A stretch of DNA of 64,000 bases from Chitinophagales bacterium (lineage in GTDB: Bacteria; Bacteroidota; Bacteroidia; Chitinophagales; Chitinophagaceae). Below the pieces are notes generated by a model. It did no database searches. It saw only the letters and a program-made list of their open reading frames with translations, and was not told the origin of the DNA. A program made the translations under genes and the position numbers. The stretch covers positions 2,604,001 through 2,668,000 of the forward strand of contig JAFLBI010000001.1 of NCBI GenBank assembly GCA_017303835.1, given 5' to 3'. Shown here piece by piece: positions 42,152 to 50,900 of the stretch; position 1 is the stretch's first letter, and each line of letters begins with the position of its first letter.

Positions 42152-43819
42152 ATGCAATGGTTGATTGATTTGTTCTTTGTACCTGGCATTCCACAAACAG
42201 TTGCTGTTTATGGTTTGGTAATAGCAATTGGTATCTGGCTGGGTCGTATTTCCTTTAAAGGTATTTCCTTGGGTGTAACCTGGGTGCTCTTTATGGGCCT
42301 TGCTGCTTCATACTGGGGCATCAATGTAAATAAGGAGGCAGAACATTTTCTAAAAGAGTTTGGATTGATCTTGTTTGTGTACTCTATTGGCTTGCAGGTT
42401 GGCCCTGGTTTTTTTGCATCATTGAAAAAAAATGCATTGGTGGCAAATGGGCTTGCTGCATCTGTTGTGTTGATTGGTGTGCTCACCACTATCGGACTCT
42501 TTTACTTCAGCCATAATGATATCGCAGCAATGACGGGTGTAATGAGTGGTGCAGTAACCAATACACCGGGCTTAGGTGCTGCTCAAGCTGCAATTACCGA
42601 TTTACATTTGGCGAAAGACAACAGTGCCACGCTTACACTGGCTTATGCAGTTGCTTATCCTTTCGGGGTTTTTGGTATCATCATTGTATTGATTCTGCTG
42701 AGAAAAATTTTTGGTACTGATCTCGAAAAGGAAAGAGAGTTGCATCGTAAGCTGAGTATCATCAAATCGAATCGCCCAGTATCGGTACACCTGAAACTGG
42801 ATAATCCACAGATGATTGGTCAGCCAATACGCAGTGTATTACAGATGATGAAACAGCCCATTGTTGTTTCACGCATGTTGCACGACGGTGAAATCATCAC
42901 ACCAACACCTGATGTGATCATGCATGAAGGTGATGTGTTACTGGTGGTAGCACCTAAAGAAGCTGTCGGCCAGCTCAAACTCATTATTGGTGACGAAGCG
43001 GACGTGAATCTGAAAGAAGCCAAGGAAAGTGAATTAATCTCACGCATCATTGTTGTAACAAGACCTGAAGTAACACACAGAAGACTGGGGGACATTCCTG
43101 AACTGCATCAGCAGGACTTTACCTTAACTAGACTCAGTCGCTCCGGTATTGAAATGGTGCCGCATGGAGATATTGTTTTGCAGCTGGGCGATAATATTAA
43201 AGTAGTTGGTACAGCAGATGGTGTGGCCATGGTAACACAAGCAATGGGTAATTCTTTAAAGCGATTAGAAGTGCCTGATCTCGCGCCCATCTTTATTGGT
43301 ATTGTATTGGGTGTGGTCCTTGGTAGTATTCCTTTCCACGTAGCCAATATGCCTGTTGCAGTAAAGATTGGTTTAGCAGGCGGACCGTTGATTGTGGCTT
43401 TATTGCTGAGTCGATTTGGTAGCAAACTTTACCTAAACAACTATACCACCAATAGTGCTAACCTGATGATTCGTGAGTTGGGCATTACTTTATTCTTGGC
43501 GAGCGTAGGCTTAAGTAGCGGACATGGGCTGCATGATGCATTTGCCGGTGGTACAGGTTGGCAATGGATGCTGATGGGTGCAGTCATCACTATTTTGCCT
43601 TTGTTGATTGTTGGATTGGTGGCACATTATGCTTTTCGTAAAACCTATTTTGAGATCTGTGGCTTGTTAGCAGGCGCCAGTACAGATCCTCCGGCATTAG
43701 CTTTTGCGATGCAGACTGCCAAAACAGATATTCCTTCAATTACATATGCAACAGTGTATCCGCTGACTATGATTCTGAGAATCATTGCAGCACAATTATT
43801 GATTTTACTCTTCGCTTAG
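42152..43819 (+). CDS. AspT/YidE-type putative transporter with two TrkA-C domains
   Basis: A 555-residue inner-membrane protein of the aspartate-alanine antiporter (AAE) family. The N-terminal half has five to six helices including GLILFVYSIGLQVGPGFFAS and SGAVTNTPGLGAAQAAITD. The middle (about 205-375) holds two TrkA-C-like domains, for example IMHEGDVLLVVAPKEAVGQL. The C-terminal half repeats the membrane motif (LGITLFLASVGLSSGHGLHD and CGLLAGASTDPPALAFA). It probably exchanges carboxylic or amino acids; the substrate is unknown. The start ATG at 42152 follows a -7 box. Confidence 0.88.
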   Translation: MQWLIDLFFVPGIPQTVAVYGLVIAIGIWLGRISFKGISLGVTWVLFMGLAASYWGINVNKEAEHFLKEFGLILFVYSIGLQVGPGFFASLKKNALVANGLAASVVLIGVLTTIGLFYFSHNDIAAMTGVMSGAVTNTPGLGAAQAAITDLHLAKDNSATLTLAYAVAYPFGVFGIIIVLILLRKIFGTDLEKERELHRKLSIIKSNRPVSVHLKLDNPQMIGQPIRSVLQMMKQPIVVSRMLHDGEIITPTPDVIMHEGDVLLVVAPKEAVGQLKLIIGDEADVNLKEAKESELISRIIVVTRPEVTHRRLGDIPELHQQDFTLTRLSRSGIEMVPHGDIVLQLGDNIKVVGTADGVAMVTQAMGNSLKRLEVPDLAPIFIGIVLGVVLGSIPFHVANMPVAVKIGLAGGPLIVALLLSRFGSKLYLNNYTTNSANLMIRELGITLFLASVGLSSGHGLHDAFAGGTGWQWMLMGAVITILPLLIVGLVAHYAFRKTYFEICGLLAGASTDPPALAFAMQTAKTDIPSITYATVYPLTMILRIIAAQLLILLFA

Positions 43820-43840
43820 CGATTCATCAACTTGAAATAA

Positions 43841-43866
43841 AAAAGGGCTGCAACTGCAGCCCTTTT
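43841..43866. terminator. Bidirectional terminator
   Basis: AAAAGGGCTGC (43841-43851) pairs with GCAGCCCTTTT (43856-43866) with an AACT loop. It separates the convergent transporter (+) and peptidase (-) genes. Confidence 0.85.
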
Positions 43867-43881
43867 GTTTGGTAAGCACAA

Positions 43882-45405
43882 TTATCTTGGAGGCATGTTC
43901 AAAGGCATATCGCGCTTGAGCATTTCATCTCTGTTAGCCATTTCCCAGGCTGTATGGAAAATCAGTCTGGCGCGCTTCTCCATCACATCAAAATTGATCT
44001 TGTCAACCGTATCGGTTGGTCTGTGGTAATCTCTGTGTACGCCATTGAAGTAGAAAATGATGGGTACACCCTTTGCTGCGAAATTGTAATGGTCGCTGCG
44101 ATAATAGAAACGGTTCGGATCTTTTGGATCATTATATCTTCTATCCAGCTCCATCTTGATAAACTTGTTATTTACTGCATCAGTAATCTTCATCAGGTCA
44201 CTGCTCAGCTTGTCTTCACCAATCACATACACATAGTTAGTACTATCGCCTTTGTATGAGGGATCAATTCTACCCACCATGTCAATATTCAAGTTGGCTG
44301 TTGTCTTAGCCAATGGGTAAGTTGGATTATTGCCGTAGTATGCAGAACCCCTCAAACCTTTTTCTTCACCAGAAACTGTCATGAACACAATTGTTCTGCG
44401 TGGGCCTTTTCCTTTTTTCTTAGCCTGCATAAAAGCTTCTGCTAACTCTAATACACTTACGGTACCGGAACCATCATCATCAGCACCATAATAGATAACT
44501 GTGTCGCGTTTGCCCAAATGATCATAGTGCGCTGTGATGAACAAGTATTCATCTTTCTTGTCTGTTCCTTCAATAACACCTAATACGTTAGAACTCTCCA
44601 GATTCAGGGTTTCTTTCTTGGCAACCAATTTCAGTTCAGCTTTGTAAGTAGCTTTCTTTGATTCCAGTAATGAAGTTGAATTCTGTATACTTGTTCTGCC
44701 CAATAATGCAGAAGCAACTGCTTCAGAAATATTGGCTGTAATAAAACTATTCGCAGCAGCAGATTGCTGGGCGAAATACATATTGCCTGTAACAGGACTA
44801 GCATTTCGCTTAGGAAAGTCCTTGCTCACCAGCAATAAACCAATAGCACCATTATTACGTGCAGCAGTAATCTTACCCCCTAATGATGCAGGGTTATTCA
44901 TACGCAGGTTGGTGGCATTACCACTACCAGGAGCACCTTCTAACGCAACAACGATTTTACCTTTAACATCCAAGCCTTTGTAATCGTTATTCAATGAGTC
45001 AACTAGACCATAACCAACAAATACTGTTTCATTGATTGTCCAATTGCCACTGGCTGCGCTTTGCAGGCTAATTACATAGTCTTTGTCCCATTCAAAGACG
45101 CGACCATTTACAGATAATTTTTTTTCTGTCAGCTGATCCTGATACACAGGATACATCTGTTGATAGCTGCTGCCGTTACCAGGCTTTAAGCCGAGGCTTC
45201 TGAAATGATTTTCGATATAGGCTGCTGCTTTACGCTGACCTTCTGTTGCGGTCTCGCGGCCTTCCATCTCTTTGCCAGCTACAATGGTGAGATGTGTTTT
45301 CAAATCTGCTGCGGTAACAGTAGCAGCATATTTTACTGCTGTTTCGTCTTGTGCGAACAAACCTGAACTCAGCAGGAGCATGCCTGCAAGCAATTGTTGT
45401 TTCAT
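43882..45405 (-). CDS. M28 family zinc aminopeptidase, exported
   Basis: A 507-residue peptidase. The signal peptide MKQQLLAGMLLLSSGLFAQ precedes a domain with an inserted PA-like region (KGLDVKGKIVVALEGAPGSG). The di-zinc ligands are visible in FITAHYDHLGKRD (His), YYGADDDGSGTVS (Asp), VSGEEKGLRGSAYYG (Glu), NLNIDMVGRIDP (Asp) and HRDYHRPTDTVDKI (His). It trims N-terminal residues from peptides outside the cytoplasm. The ATG at 45405 begins the signal peptide. It is 17 bases downstream of rpiB. Confidence 0.92.
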   Translation of the reverse strand: MKQQLLAGMLLLSSGLFAQDETAVKYAATVTAADLKTHLTIVAGKEMEGRETATEGQRKAAAYIENHFRSLGLKPGNGSSYQQMYPVYQDQLTEKKLSVNGRVFEWDKDYVISLQSAASGNWTINETVFVGYGLVDSLNNDYKGLDVKGKIVVALEGAPGSGNATNLRMNNPASLGGKITAARNNGAIGLLLVSKDFPKRNASPVTGNMYFAQQSAAANSFITANISEAVASALLGRTSIQNSTSLLESKKATYKAELKLVAKKETLNLESSNVLGVIEGTDKKDEYLFITAHYDHLGKRDTVIYYGADDDGSGTVSVLELAEAFMQAKKKGKGPRRTIVFMTVSGEEKGLRGSAYYGNNPTYPLAKTTANLNIDMVGRIDPSYKGDSTNYVYVIGEDKLSSDLMKITDAVNNKFIKMELDRRYNDPKDPNRFYYRSDHYNFAAKGVPIIFYFNGVHRDYHRPTDTVDKINFDVMEKRARLIFHTAWEMANRDEMLKRDMPLNMPPR

Positions 45406-45422
45406 GTGTATACTCAGGGGTT

Positions 45423-45875
45423 TTATGAACAAGCTATTTTTCCAACACGGTTACTATGCCTGCCTCCTTCAAATGGGGTTTGCATAAAATGTTCAATCAT
45501 CTGCTGCGCCAGCGGCAAAGCCACAAAGCGTGCAGGAATAGAAATGATATTGGCATCATTGTGCTGTCTTGCTAAAATGGCGATATCATTTTGCCAACAC
45601 AATGCTGCGCGAATGCCCTGGTGTTTATTGGCAGTGATGTTCACGCCATTGGCGCTGCCACAAAACAAAATGCCAAAAGCAGCTTCACCATTTTCAACCG
45701 CACTAGCTGTTGGGTGGGCAAAATCTGGGTAATCAACAGAAGCATCACCATGAGTGCCAAAATCTAATACCTCATGGCCTTTTTTTTTCAGCCATTGCTT
45801 AACGGCTTCTTTGTAGGTAACACCCGCATGATCGCAACCAATGGCGATGGGTTTACTTAAGTCAAACGTATTCAT
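45423..45875 (-). CDS. rpiB: Ribose 5-phosphate isomerase B
   Basis: A 150-residue sugar-phosphate isomerase (RpiB/LacA family). It has AIGCDHAGVTYKEAVKQWL, VDYPDFAH and the catalytic Cys72 in GILFCGSANGVNITANK, followed by GIRAALCW and ARQHNDANIISIPARFV. It interconverts ribose 5-phosphate and ribulose 5-phosphate. It is in a collinear minus-strand group after the CNNM-like gene and tatC, and before the M28 peptidase. Confidence 0.93.
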   Translation of the reverse strand: MNTFDLSKPIAIGCDHAGVTYKEAVKQWLKKKGHEVLDFGTHGDASVDYPDFAHPTASAVENGEAAFGILFCGSANGVNITANKHQGIRAALCWQNDIAILARQHNDANIISIPARFVALPLAQQMIEHFMQTPFEGGRHSNRVGKIACS

Positions 45876-45940
45876 GTTGTAAATGTAGGGCTATCCCTTG
45901 TATCCACCTGCTGCAAGTGTATTTCTTGGATGAACGGAGA

Positions 45941-46795
45941 TTAACTCCACTCTTCCATTTTCTTCTCTTCCTCTTTGTACACACGTGCCGATACAAGAAT
46001 GCTGAGTTGGTACAACAGGAATAATGGGATAAACACCAAGAGCTGACTAATCCAGTCGGGGCTTGGTGTGATAATGGCCGCAACTACCAGAATAATGACA
46101 ATCGCATATCTGCGACTTTCCTTTAAGAACATAGGGGTGATTAACCCGATCTTGGTAAAAGCATATGCCAGTACAGGTAATTCAAATGCTATACCACAGC
46201 CCACCAGAATATTGATGAGGTTATCTAGGAAATCGTTCAAGGTTGGCTTGGTCTCCAAGAAATGACGCGTTCCAATATTGAAATTCGCCAAGAAGTTGAA
46301 GGTGAATGGGCCTAATACGAAATAGCCAAAGGAAATACCGAGCAAGAAAAAGAAGGTAACCCAGAAGATCACAAAGCGTGTGCCCTTGAGTTCATTATCC
46401 TTCAAAGCAGGTTTTACAAAACGCCAGAACTCCCAAAACACATAAGGGAAGGCAATGATGAAACCGCCTACAATAGCCACGGTGATGCTGCTAACAAATT
46501 GGCCGCCAAAAGTGGTGGTCTGCATGCTTACACTTACCGGTGGCATGCAGAGTGCATCTCCTAAATGCAGCCAATGGCTTAAATCGCAGAAGAATTTGTA
46601 GCTAACGAAATCGGGGTTAACCGGTCCAAAGATGATATTGTCAAAAATCCAGTCGCGGTAAACAAAAATTACCCCACCCATGAAAAAAACAGCCAAAACA
46701 GAGCGGATGACGTGCCAACGCAGCTCTTCCAGATGATCCACAAAGGTCATCTCTGCTTTAGGTTCTTCCTGTTTTTTGCGAAAGGGTAATGCCAT
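45941..46795 (-). CDS. tatC: Sec-independent protein translocase TatC
   Basis: A 284-residue, six-helix inner-membrane receptor of the Tat pathway. The cytoplasmic signature MTFVDHLEELRWHVIRSV is followed by FWEFWRFVKPALKDNELKGT, FLLGISFGYFVLGPFTFNFL and a C-terminal pair of helices with ITPSPDWISQLLVFIPLF. It recognises twin-arginine signals; a Tat substrate candidate is encoded at 50901-52205. tatA/tatB are not in this window. The ATG at 46795 is preferred to a TTG at 46819. Confidence 0.93.
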   Translation of the reverse strand: MALPFRKKQEEPKAEMTFVDHLEELRWHVIRSVLAVFFMGGVIFVYRDWIFDNIIFGPVNPDFVSYKFFCDLSHWLHLGDALCMPPVSVSMQTTTFGGQFVSSITVAIVGGFIIAFPYVFWEFWRFVKPALKDNELKGTRFVIFWVTFFFLLGISFGYFVLGPFTFNFLANFNIGTRHFLETKPTLNDFLDNLINILVGCGIAFELPVLAYAFTKIGLITPMFLKESRRYAIVIILVVAAIITPSPDWISQLLVFIPLFLLYQLSILVSARVYKEEEKKMEEWS

Positions 46796-46849
46796 CCAGT
46801 GCTGCTTTTGCGGTGCCAAAGTTAATGGCTTAAGCCTGCTTGCTGCAAA

Positions 46850-48109
46850 TTATCTTAACAGCTTCATTTTCACCATCTCTATGCGTGTGTCGCTTACGCT
46901 GAGCACATCAAACTTGTAATGGTCAATAATGATTGAGGCCTTGGCTTCTGGTATGCTGCCATGTTCATTAATGATATAGCCAGATAGGGTCTCTGATTCA
47001 TGCTCAGGGAAATCAAGCTGGTATTTCTCATTCAGGTAATCTAGTTCCAGTCGGCCGCTAAAGATGTATTCGTCTTCAGCCAATTGCTTGTCTACAAACT
47101 CTTCTGTATCATATTCATCCTGAATTTCCCCAAAAATTTCTTCCAATACATCCTCCATGGTCACTATTCCTGCAGTGCCGCCAAACTCGTCTACTACCCA
47201 GGCAATGCTCTTACGCTCTTTGGTAAATTTATTCATCAGATCTGTTGCACTCATGCTTTCGGGCACGGCAATCAAGGGTTTGATGATGGACTTAACATCA
47301 GTAGGTTTTTTGAAAAAATCCAATTGGTGAATATAGCCCTGTAAATCATCGATACTGTCTTTGTATACAATGAGTTTGCTGAGTTTGGTTTGAATAAATT
47401 TCTGTCGGATGGTTTCCAGTGGCGTATCCAGCTCTACTGCTTCAATTTCAGTTCTGGGCACCAGACACTGACGAATTTTTACCATCGGCAGGCTGAGCGC
47501 ATTTTCAAACAGCTCTGTATTCAATTCTGTGTTTTCCTCGTCTTGATTACGGGTTTGCTGAAAGAAATGCTCCAGATCTACTTTGCTGAAAGCTTCACTT
47601 TTATCATCCAATCGTACGTTGAAGAGATATTTCAATACCCATTGTGAAATGTTTACAAAGAATCTTGCCAGTGGCTGGAACAGCGTATGAAACAAATTAG
47701 CCAATGGTGCAAAGAAGTGAAGCAGGGTATCATTCTTTCCCCTGAAAATAGCTTTTGGTATAAACTCGCCCAGCACCAAAACAATCAATGTTGAAAATAA
47801 AGTAGCAACAAACAGTTTCAGGTATTCATTTTGAATTTGGAATGGATTCCACAAAGTTTTCTTGAGCAATTCATCTACCAGTAAGCCGTAAATAACTAGA
47901 AAGAAATTGAGGCCAATTAAGCAAGTGCCGATAAAACGTGCAGGATGTTCCAAAAATCCGGCAATGATGATGCCGCTGCGTTTGCCTTGCTTTTTGCGCA
48001 ACTCAATGTTCAGTCTGTTACCGCTCACAAAAGCAATTTCATAGCCCGCAAAAAAGGCAATGAACAATAATGTCACGAAAATCCAGCCAATGGTATACAA
48101 CTCACTCAT
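46850..48109 (-). CDS. CNNM/CorC family membrane protein with CBS pair
   Basis: 419 residues. A DUF21/CNNM membrane domain with four helices (about 1-190; VLVLGEFIPKAIFRGKND is its signature) is followed by a CBS pair (CLVPRTEIEAVELD; IAWVVDEFGGTAGIVTMEDVLEEIFGEI) and a C-terminal transporter-associated domain (EDEYIFSGRLELDYLNE). Such 'hemolysin family' proteins are linked to Mg/Co efflux. It is the first gene of the collinear group leading to tatC. Confidence 0.9.
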   Translation of the reverse strand: MSELYTIGWIFVTLLFIAFFAGYEIAFVSGNRLNIELRKKQGKRSGIIIAGFLEHPARFIGTCLIGLNFFLVIYGLLVDELLKKTLWNPFQIQNEYLKLFVATLFSTLIVLVLGEFIPKAIFRGKNDTLLHFFAPLANLFHTLFQPLARFFVNISQWVLKYLFNVRLDDKSEAFSKVDLEHFFQQTRNQDEENTELNTELFENALSLPMVKIRQCLVPRTEIEAVELDTPLETIRQKFIQTKLSKLIVYKDSIDDLQGYIHQLDFFKKPTDVKSIIKPLIAVPESMSATDLMNKFTKERKSIAWVVDEFGGTAGIVTMEDVLEEIFGEIQDEYDTEEFVDKQLAEDEYIFSGRLELDYLNEKYQLDFPEHESETLSGYIINEHGSIPEAKASIIIDHYKFDVLSVSDTRIEMVKMKLLR

Positions 48110-48146
48110 AGTACTAACTTACGAAATCTGTGCAAAGCTACAGAAA

Positions 48147-48174
48147 TAAAGAGGTCCCGCTAAAGAGCGGGACC
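48147..48174 (-). terminator. Terminator of the sigma-factor operon
   Basis: GGTCCCGCT (48153-48161) and AGCGGGACC (48166-48174) form a perfect 9-base stem. Read on the minus strand it is followed by TCTTTATTT. It lies about 57 bases past the stop codon of the 48231-49490 gene. Confidence 0.7.
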
Positions 48175-48230
48175 GTGCAGTCATTGCACAAACAACAACT
48201 GTGTGAGATATATGCACATGAGAAATATGC

Positions 48231-49490
48231 TTATTTCAGGTCAACCGTACAGTTCTGGCACTTCAGTACCAGTTTGGCGCCACCGTCACCTACTTTAGCT
48301 GTAAAGCTGCTTGGGTTGCTACTTTCTGCGGCAAGTTGATTGAGTTGAGCAATTGTAGTATTTTCAGTCTCTTTCATTGTATCCACTTTATACTTCTTCT
48401 CAAAATTGCCGTACACCGTGCTATATGGTCCGGTAAAGTCTATGGCATAATTTTTAACATTACGCATAGGGATGCGGATATCAGCATATTTGTTATCGAC
48501 GGTAATATTGTCAACAGAAGCGCTCACGTTGCGCACTTTGATATCAGCATTGGTGCCATCCATTTCCAATGAAGTGTTCAGCTTCGTAATACGCAGGTTG
48601 CCATAATTTTTTCTGCCACTTAAACTACCAACTTCTTCTAATTCATATTCATCGTTGGTGCTGCGCATGGTAATTTTCTTGCTGCTTCCTACTTCAATAG
48701 TTGCGTACTTACTGTCAATATCTAATTCATCAGCGCCAGCCATAGTAAGTCTACCATTGGTAAACTCTACTTCAGCATACTTGCTGTTACCAAAGTTGGC
48801 ATTGCCGTAGCGTGCACGCAATTTCAGTTCATTCACATTGCCACCTTCCACATTACCATTGGTGATGTCCAGATTAAGACTTGCCATATCGCCCAATTCA
48901 ATATCTGCATAGCGGGTTTCAATATCCATTTTGCTGTTGGCAGGTATATACACTGTTACAATACGACGGGTATTGCTCTTGGTACCGATATTTTGGCCTT
49001 GTCCGTTAAATACGGCCACACCTTCTCCACCCCAGTTCCAGCCATAAGTATTGCCCAATACCGTATAGCTGCCACCGCTTACGTTACCAGATTTTATTTT
49101 TACGGAATTACCCAAAGTGCGTAGTGAGAGATTGAGTTTTTCGAACCATTCTTCATCGCTCAGTTTGCCTTCGCCTTCAAAGAAAACAGTGGTGACAACT
49201 TTTACTTTTTGTTCTGCCCAAGTCTTCACTACAATGGGACGATTGTTATTCTCCAGAAAAATCTCTCCACCCTTGGGTGCAATTACTTCCTGGCTCACTT
49301 CCTTGCTCTTCAGGTCCTTAATGTCTTCCCTATACAGTTGTTCACCATTTACCGTTACGGCACCACGTGCATTTTGAGGAACTCCGGCAGCTCTTGGCGC
49401 AGTAGCGCGATATTGTTGTGCAGTAGCAGCAGTGCTGAATAGTAAACCTGTGCAGGCAATAAGGGTTTTGATTGATGTATACATGATCAT
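48231..49490 (-). CDS. Exported beta-repeat protein (DUF4097-like adhesin domain)
   Basis: 419 residues with a signal peptide (MYTSIKTLIACTGLLFSTAA, cleaved near TAQQ). The mature part consists of short repeating beta units with a recurring KYADI/RYADI pattern: METRYADIELGD-like, NSKYAEVEFTNG, DSKYATIEVGSS and DNKYADIRIP. This suggests a right-handed beta-helix as in DUF4097/DUF2807 proteins. No enzyme motif is seen. It is the last gene of a sigma factor/anti-sigma operon, so it may act in envelope stress sensing or be its output (inference). Confidence 0.75.
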   Translation of the reverse strand: MIMYTSIKTLIACTGLLFSTAATAQQYRATAPRAAGVPQNARGAVTVNGEQLYREDIKDLKSKEVSQEVIAPKGGEIFLENNNRPIVVKTWAEQKVKVVTTVFFEGEGKLSDEEWFEKLNLSLRTLGNSVKIKSGNVSGGSYTVLGNTYGWNWGGEGVAVFNGQGQNIGTKSNTRRIVTVYIPANSKMDIETRYADIELGDMASLNLDITNGNVEGGNVNELKLRARYGNANFGNSKYAEVEFTNGRLTMAGADELDIDSKYATIEVGSSKKITMRSTNDEYELEEVGSLSGRKNYGNLRITKLNTSLEMDGTNADIKVRNVSASVDNITVDNKYADIRIPMRNVKNYAIDFTGPYSTVYGNFEKKYKVDTMKETENTTIAQLNQLAAESSNPSSFTAKVGDGGAKLVLKCQNCTVDLK

Positions 49491-49497
49491 GCTGATT

Positions 49498-50229
49498 TTA
49501 AATATTGATGAAATAGGTTTTGGTGGTGTCTATCGGACCACGATTTTGTTTGTAACGGTTATTGAGTTTGTTCATTTCTAATTGCAATTGTTTCAGTACA
49601 TCCAGTTTTTGCTGATATACATTAATGAGTTGCTCAATCATTTCAGGTTGTAATCCCTGCTTGCGGATATCTGTTCTGATTTGCTTCTCATCTTTGTCCA
49701 TCTGGCTCAGCTGTTTGGTGAAATCATCGAAATACGCAGGACTTTCAGCAAACAATGGGGTAGTGCTGATGCGGCTGCGCTGTAGGTTGATGACTTGTAC
49801 AAAACTGCCCGATAATTGATCCAAGACCTGCATAGGATCTACAGCTGGTGTACTATTGACTGCCTTATTTCTGTAGGCAGGCTTTTTATTTGCAGCATAT
49901 AGCGGCTCAGTAGTTACATGATTGATAGCAGGCTTTTGCTCGGAAGCTTTGCTGTCTGTTGTATCATTTTTTACTGCTGGCGGAATAGCTTTTGGTGAAT
50001 TGATGGCTGTTTGTTCAGGAATTGTATCATGATGAGTCATGCTCCAGATGCCCACACCAGCAAGAGCTACCACACAGGCAGCAGCTGCCCATTTGATTAG
50101 GGTTGTCATCGTCAGCACTTTGCCAGCTGGTTTTACTTCGGCCTGTATGGCTTTCCATACTTTAGGCCTGGGTGTATCCGCATCTAATGCTTCGCGATTG
50201 TCTTGCAGGTATTTTTTTAACTCATCCAT
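49498..50229 (-). CDS. Probable anti-sigma factor (single-pass membrane protein)
   Basis: 243 residues. Residues 1-40 are cytosolic (DELKKYLQDNREALDADTPR and VWKAIQ, an anti-sigma-like helix). One transmembrane helix follows (about 43-62; WAAAACVVALAGVGIWSM), then a Ser/Thr/Pro-rich linker and a helical periplasmic end. It overlaps the ECF sigma gene by 8 bases, the usual sigma/anti-sigma coupling. No zinc-binding ZAS motif (HxxxCxxC) is visible. Confidence 0.75.
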   Translation of the reverse strand: MDELKKYLQDNREALDADTPRPKVWKAIQAEVKPAGKVLTMTTLIKWAAAACVVALAGVGIWSMTHHDTIPEQTAINSPKAIPPAVKNDTTDSKASEQKPAINHVTTEPLYAANKKPAYRNKAVNSTPAVDPMQVLDQLSGSFVQVINLQRSRISTTPLFAESPAYFDDFTKQLSQMDKDEKQIRTDIRKQGLQPEMIEQLINVYQQKLDVLKQLQLEMNKLNNRYKQNRGPIDTTKTYFINI

Positions 50230-50773
50230 GTGTGTGCATTTCCTGAGTGATACGTTCTCTCAACAGTTGTTTAGCGCGATGGTATTGGCTTTTGCTAGTG
50301 CTTTCGCTGATACCGAGGTTTTCTGCAATTTGTTTGTGGCTGAAATCTTCCAGTACAAACAAGGTGAATACTTGTCGGCAACCATCAGGCAGATTTTTGA
50401 TGGCTTTGTGTACCAGTTGCAGGTCAACCGTTTTCCACCAAGCCACTTGATTGTCCTCTGCTACATCATGCCATTGCTCATCCCATTCACTCCAGTAAAA
50501 ACTTTTTTTACTGTGTTGTATGCAGGCATTCACTACAATCCTTTTCAACCATCCGCCAAACTGCGGTTCTTCCTTCAGCTGGTGCAGATTCTTGAAAGCC
50601 TGAATGAAAGCTTCCTGTAACAAATCCTCTGCATCGCTTCTGTTGCCCGTCATCCGTATGCAGGTGTTAAACATGGCTGTACTGAACTGCTCATAGAGCC
50701 ATGCCTGCGCAGCACCATCGCCGTGGCGGGCTTTTCTCACTACAGCCGTCAGTATGTGGTTTGCCTGTTCCAA
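50222..50773 (-). CDS. ECF-type RNA polymerase sigma factor, TTG start
   Basis: A 183-residue sigma-70 factor. Region 2 has LYEQFSTAMFNTCIRMTGNR, SDAEDLLQEAFIQAFKNL and GGWLKRIVVNACIQHSKK. Region 4 has HKAIKNLPDGCRQVFTLFVL and FSHKQIAENLGISESTSKSQ. It would direct polymerase to its own regulon under control of the downstream anti-sigma factor. The reading frame is closed by a stop upstream and offers no suitable ATG, so it probably starts at TTG 50773. Confidence 0.92.
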   Translation of the reverse strand: MEQANHILTAVVRKARHGDGAAQAWLYEQFSTAMFNTCIRMTGNRSDAEDLLQEAFIQAFKNLHQLKEEPQFGGWLKRIVVNACIQHSKKSFYWSEWDEQWHDVAEDNQVAWWKTVDLQLVHKAIKNLPDGCRQVFTLFVLEDFSHKQIAENLGISESTSKSQYHRAKQLLRERITQEMHTHG

Positions 50774-50900
50774 AAGCTGATTCCGGTATTAAGAGTGTTG
50801 CAGCAGCAAAAGGTTGGAAGATTGGCGCAAAAAAATGTCCATCCTGGCCGGATGGCATCGGCTTGCCCAGCTTAAAACGCTGAAAAACAGCAATACTTGC

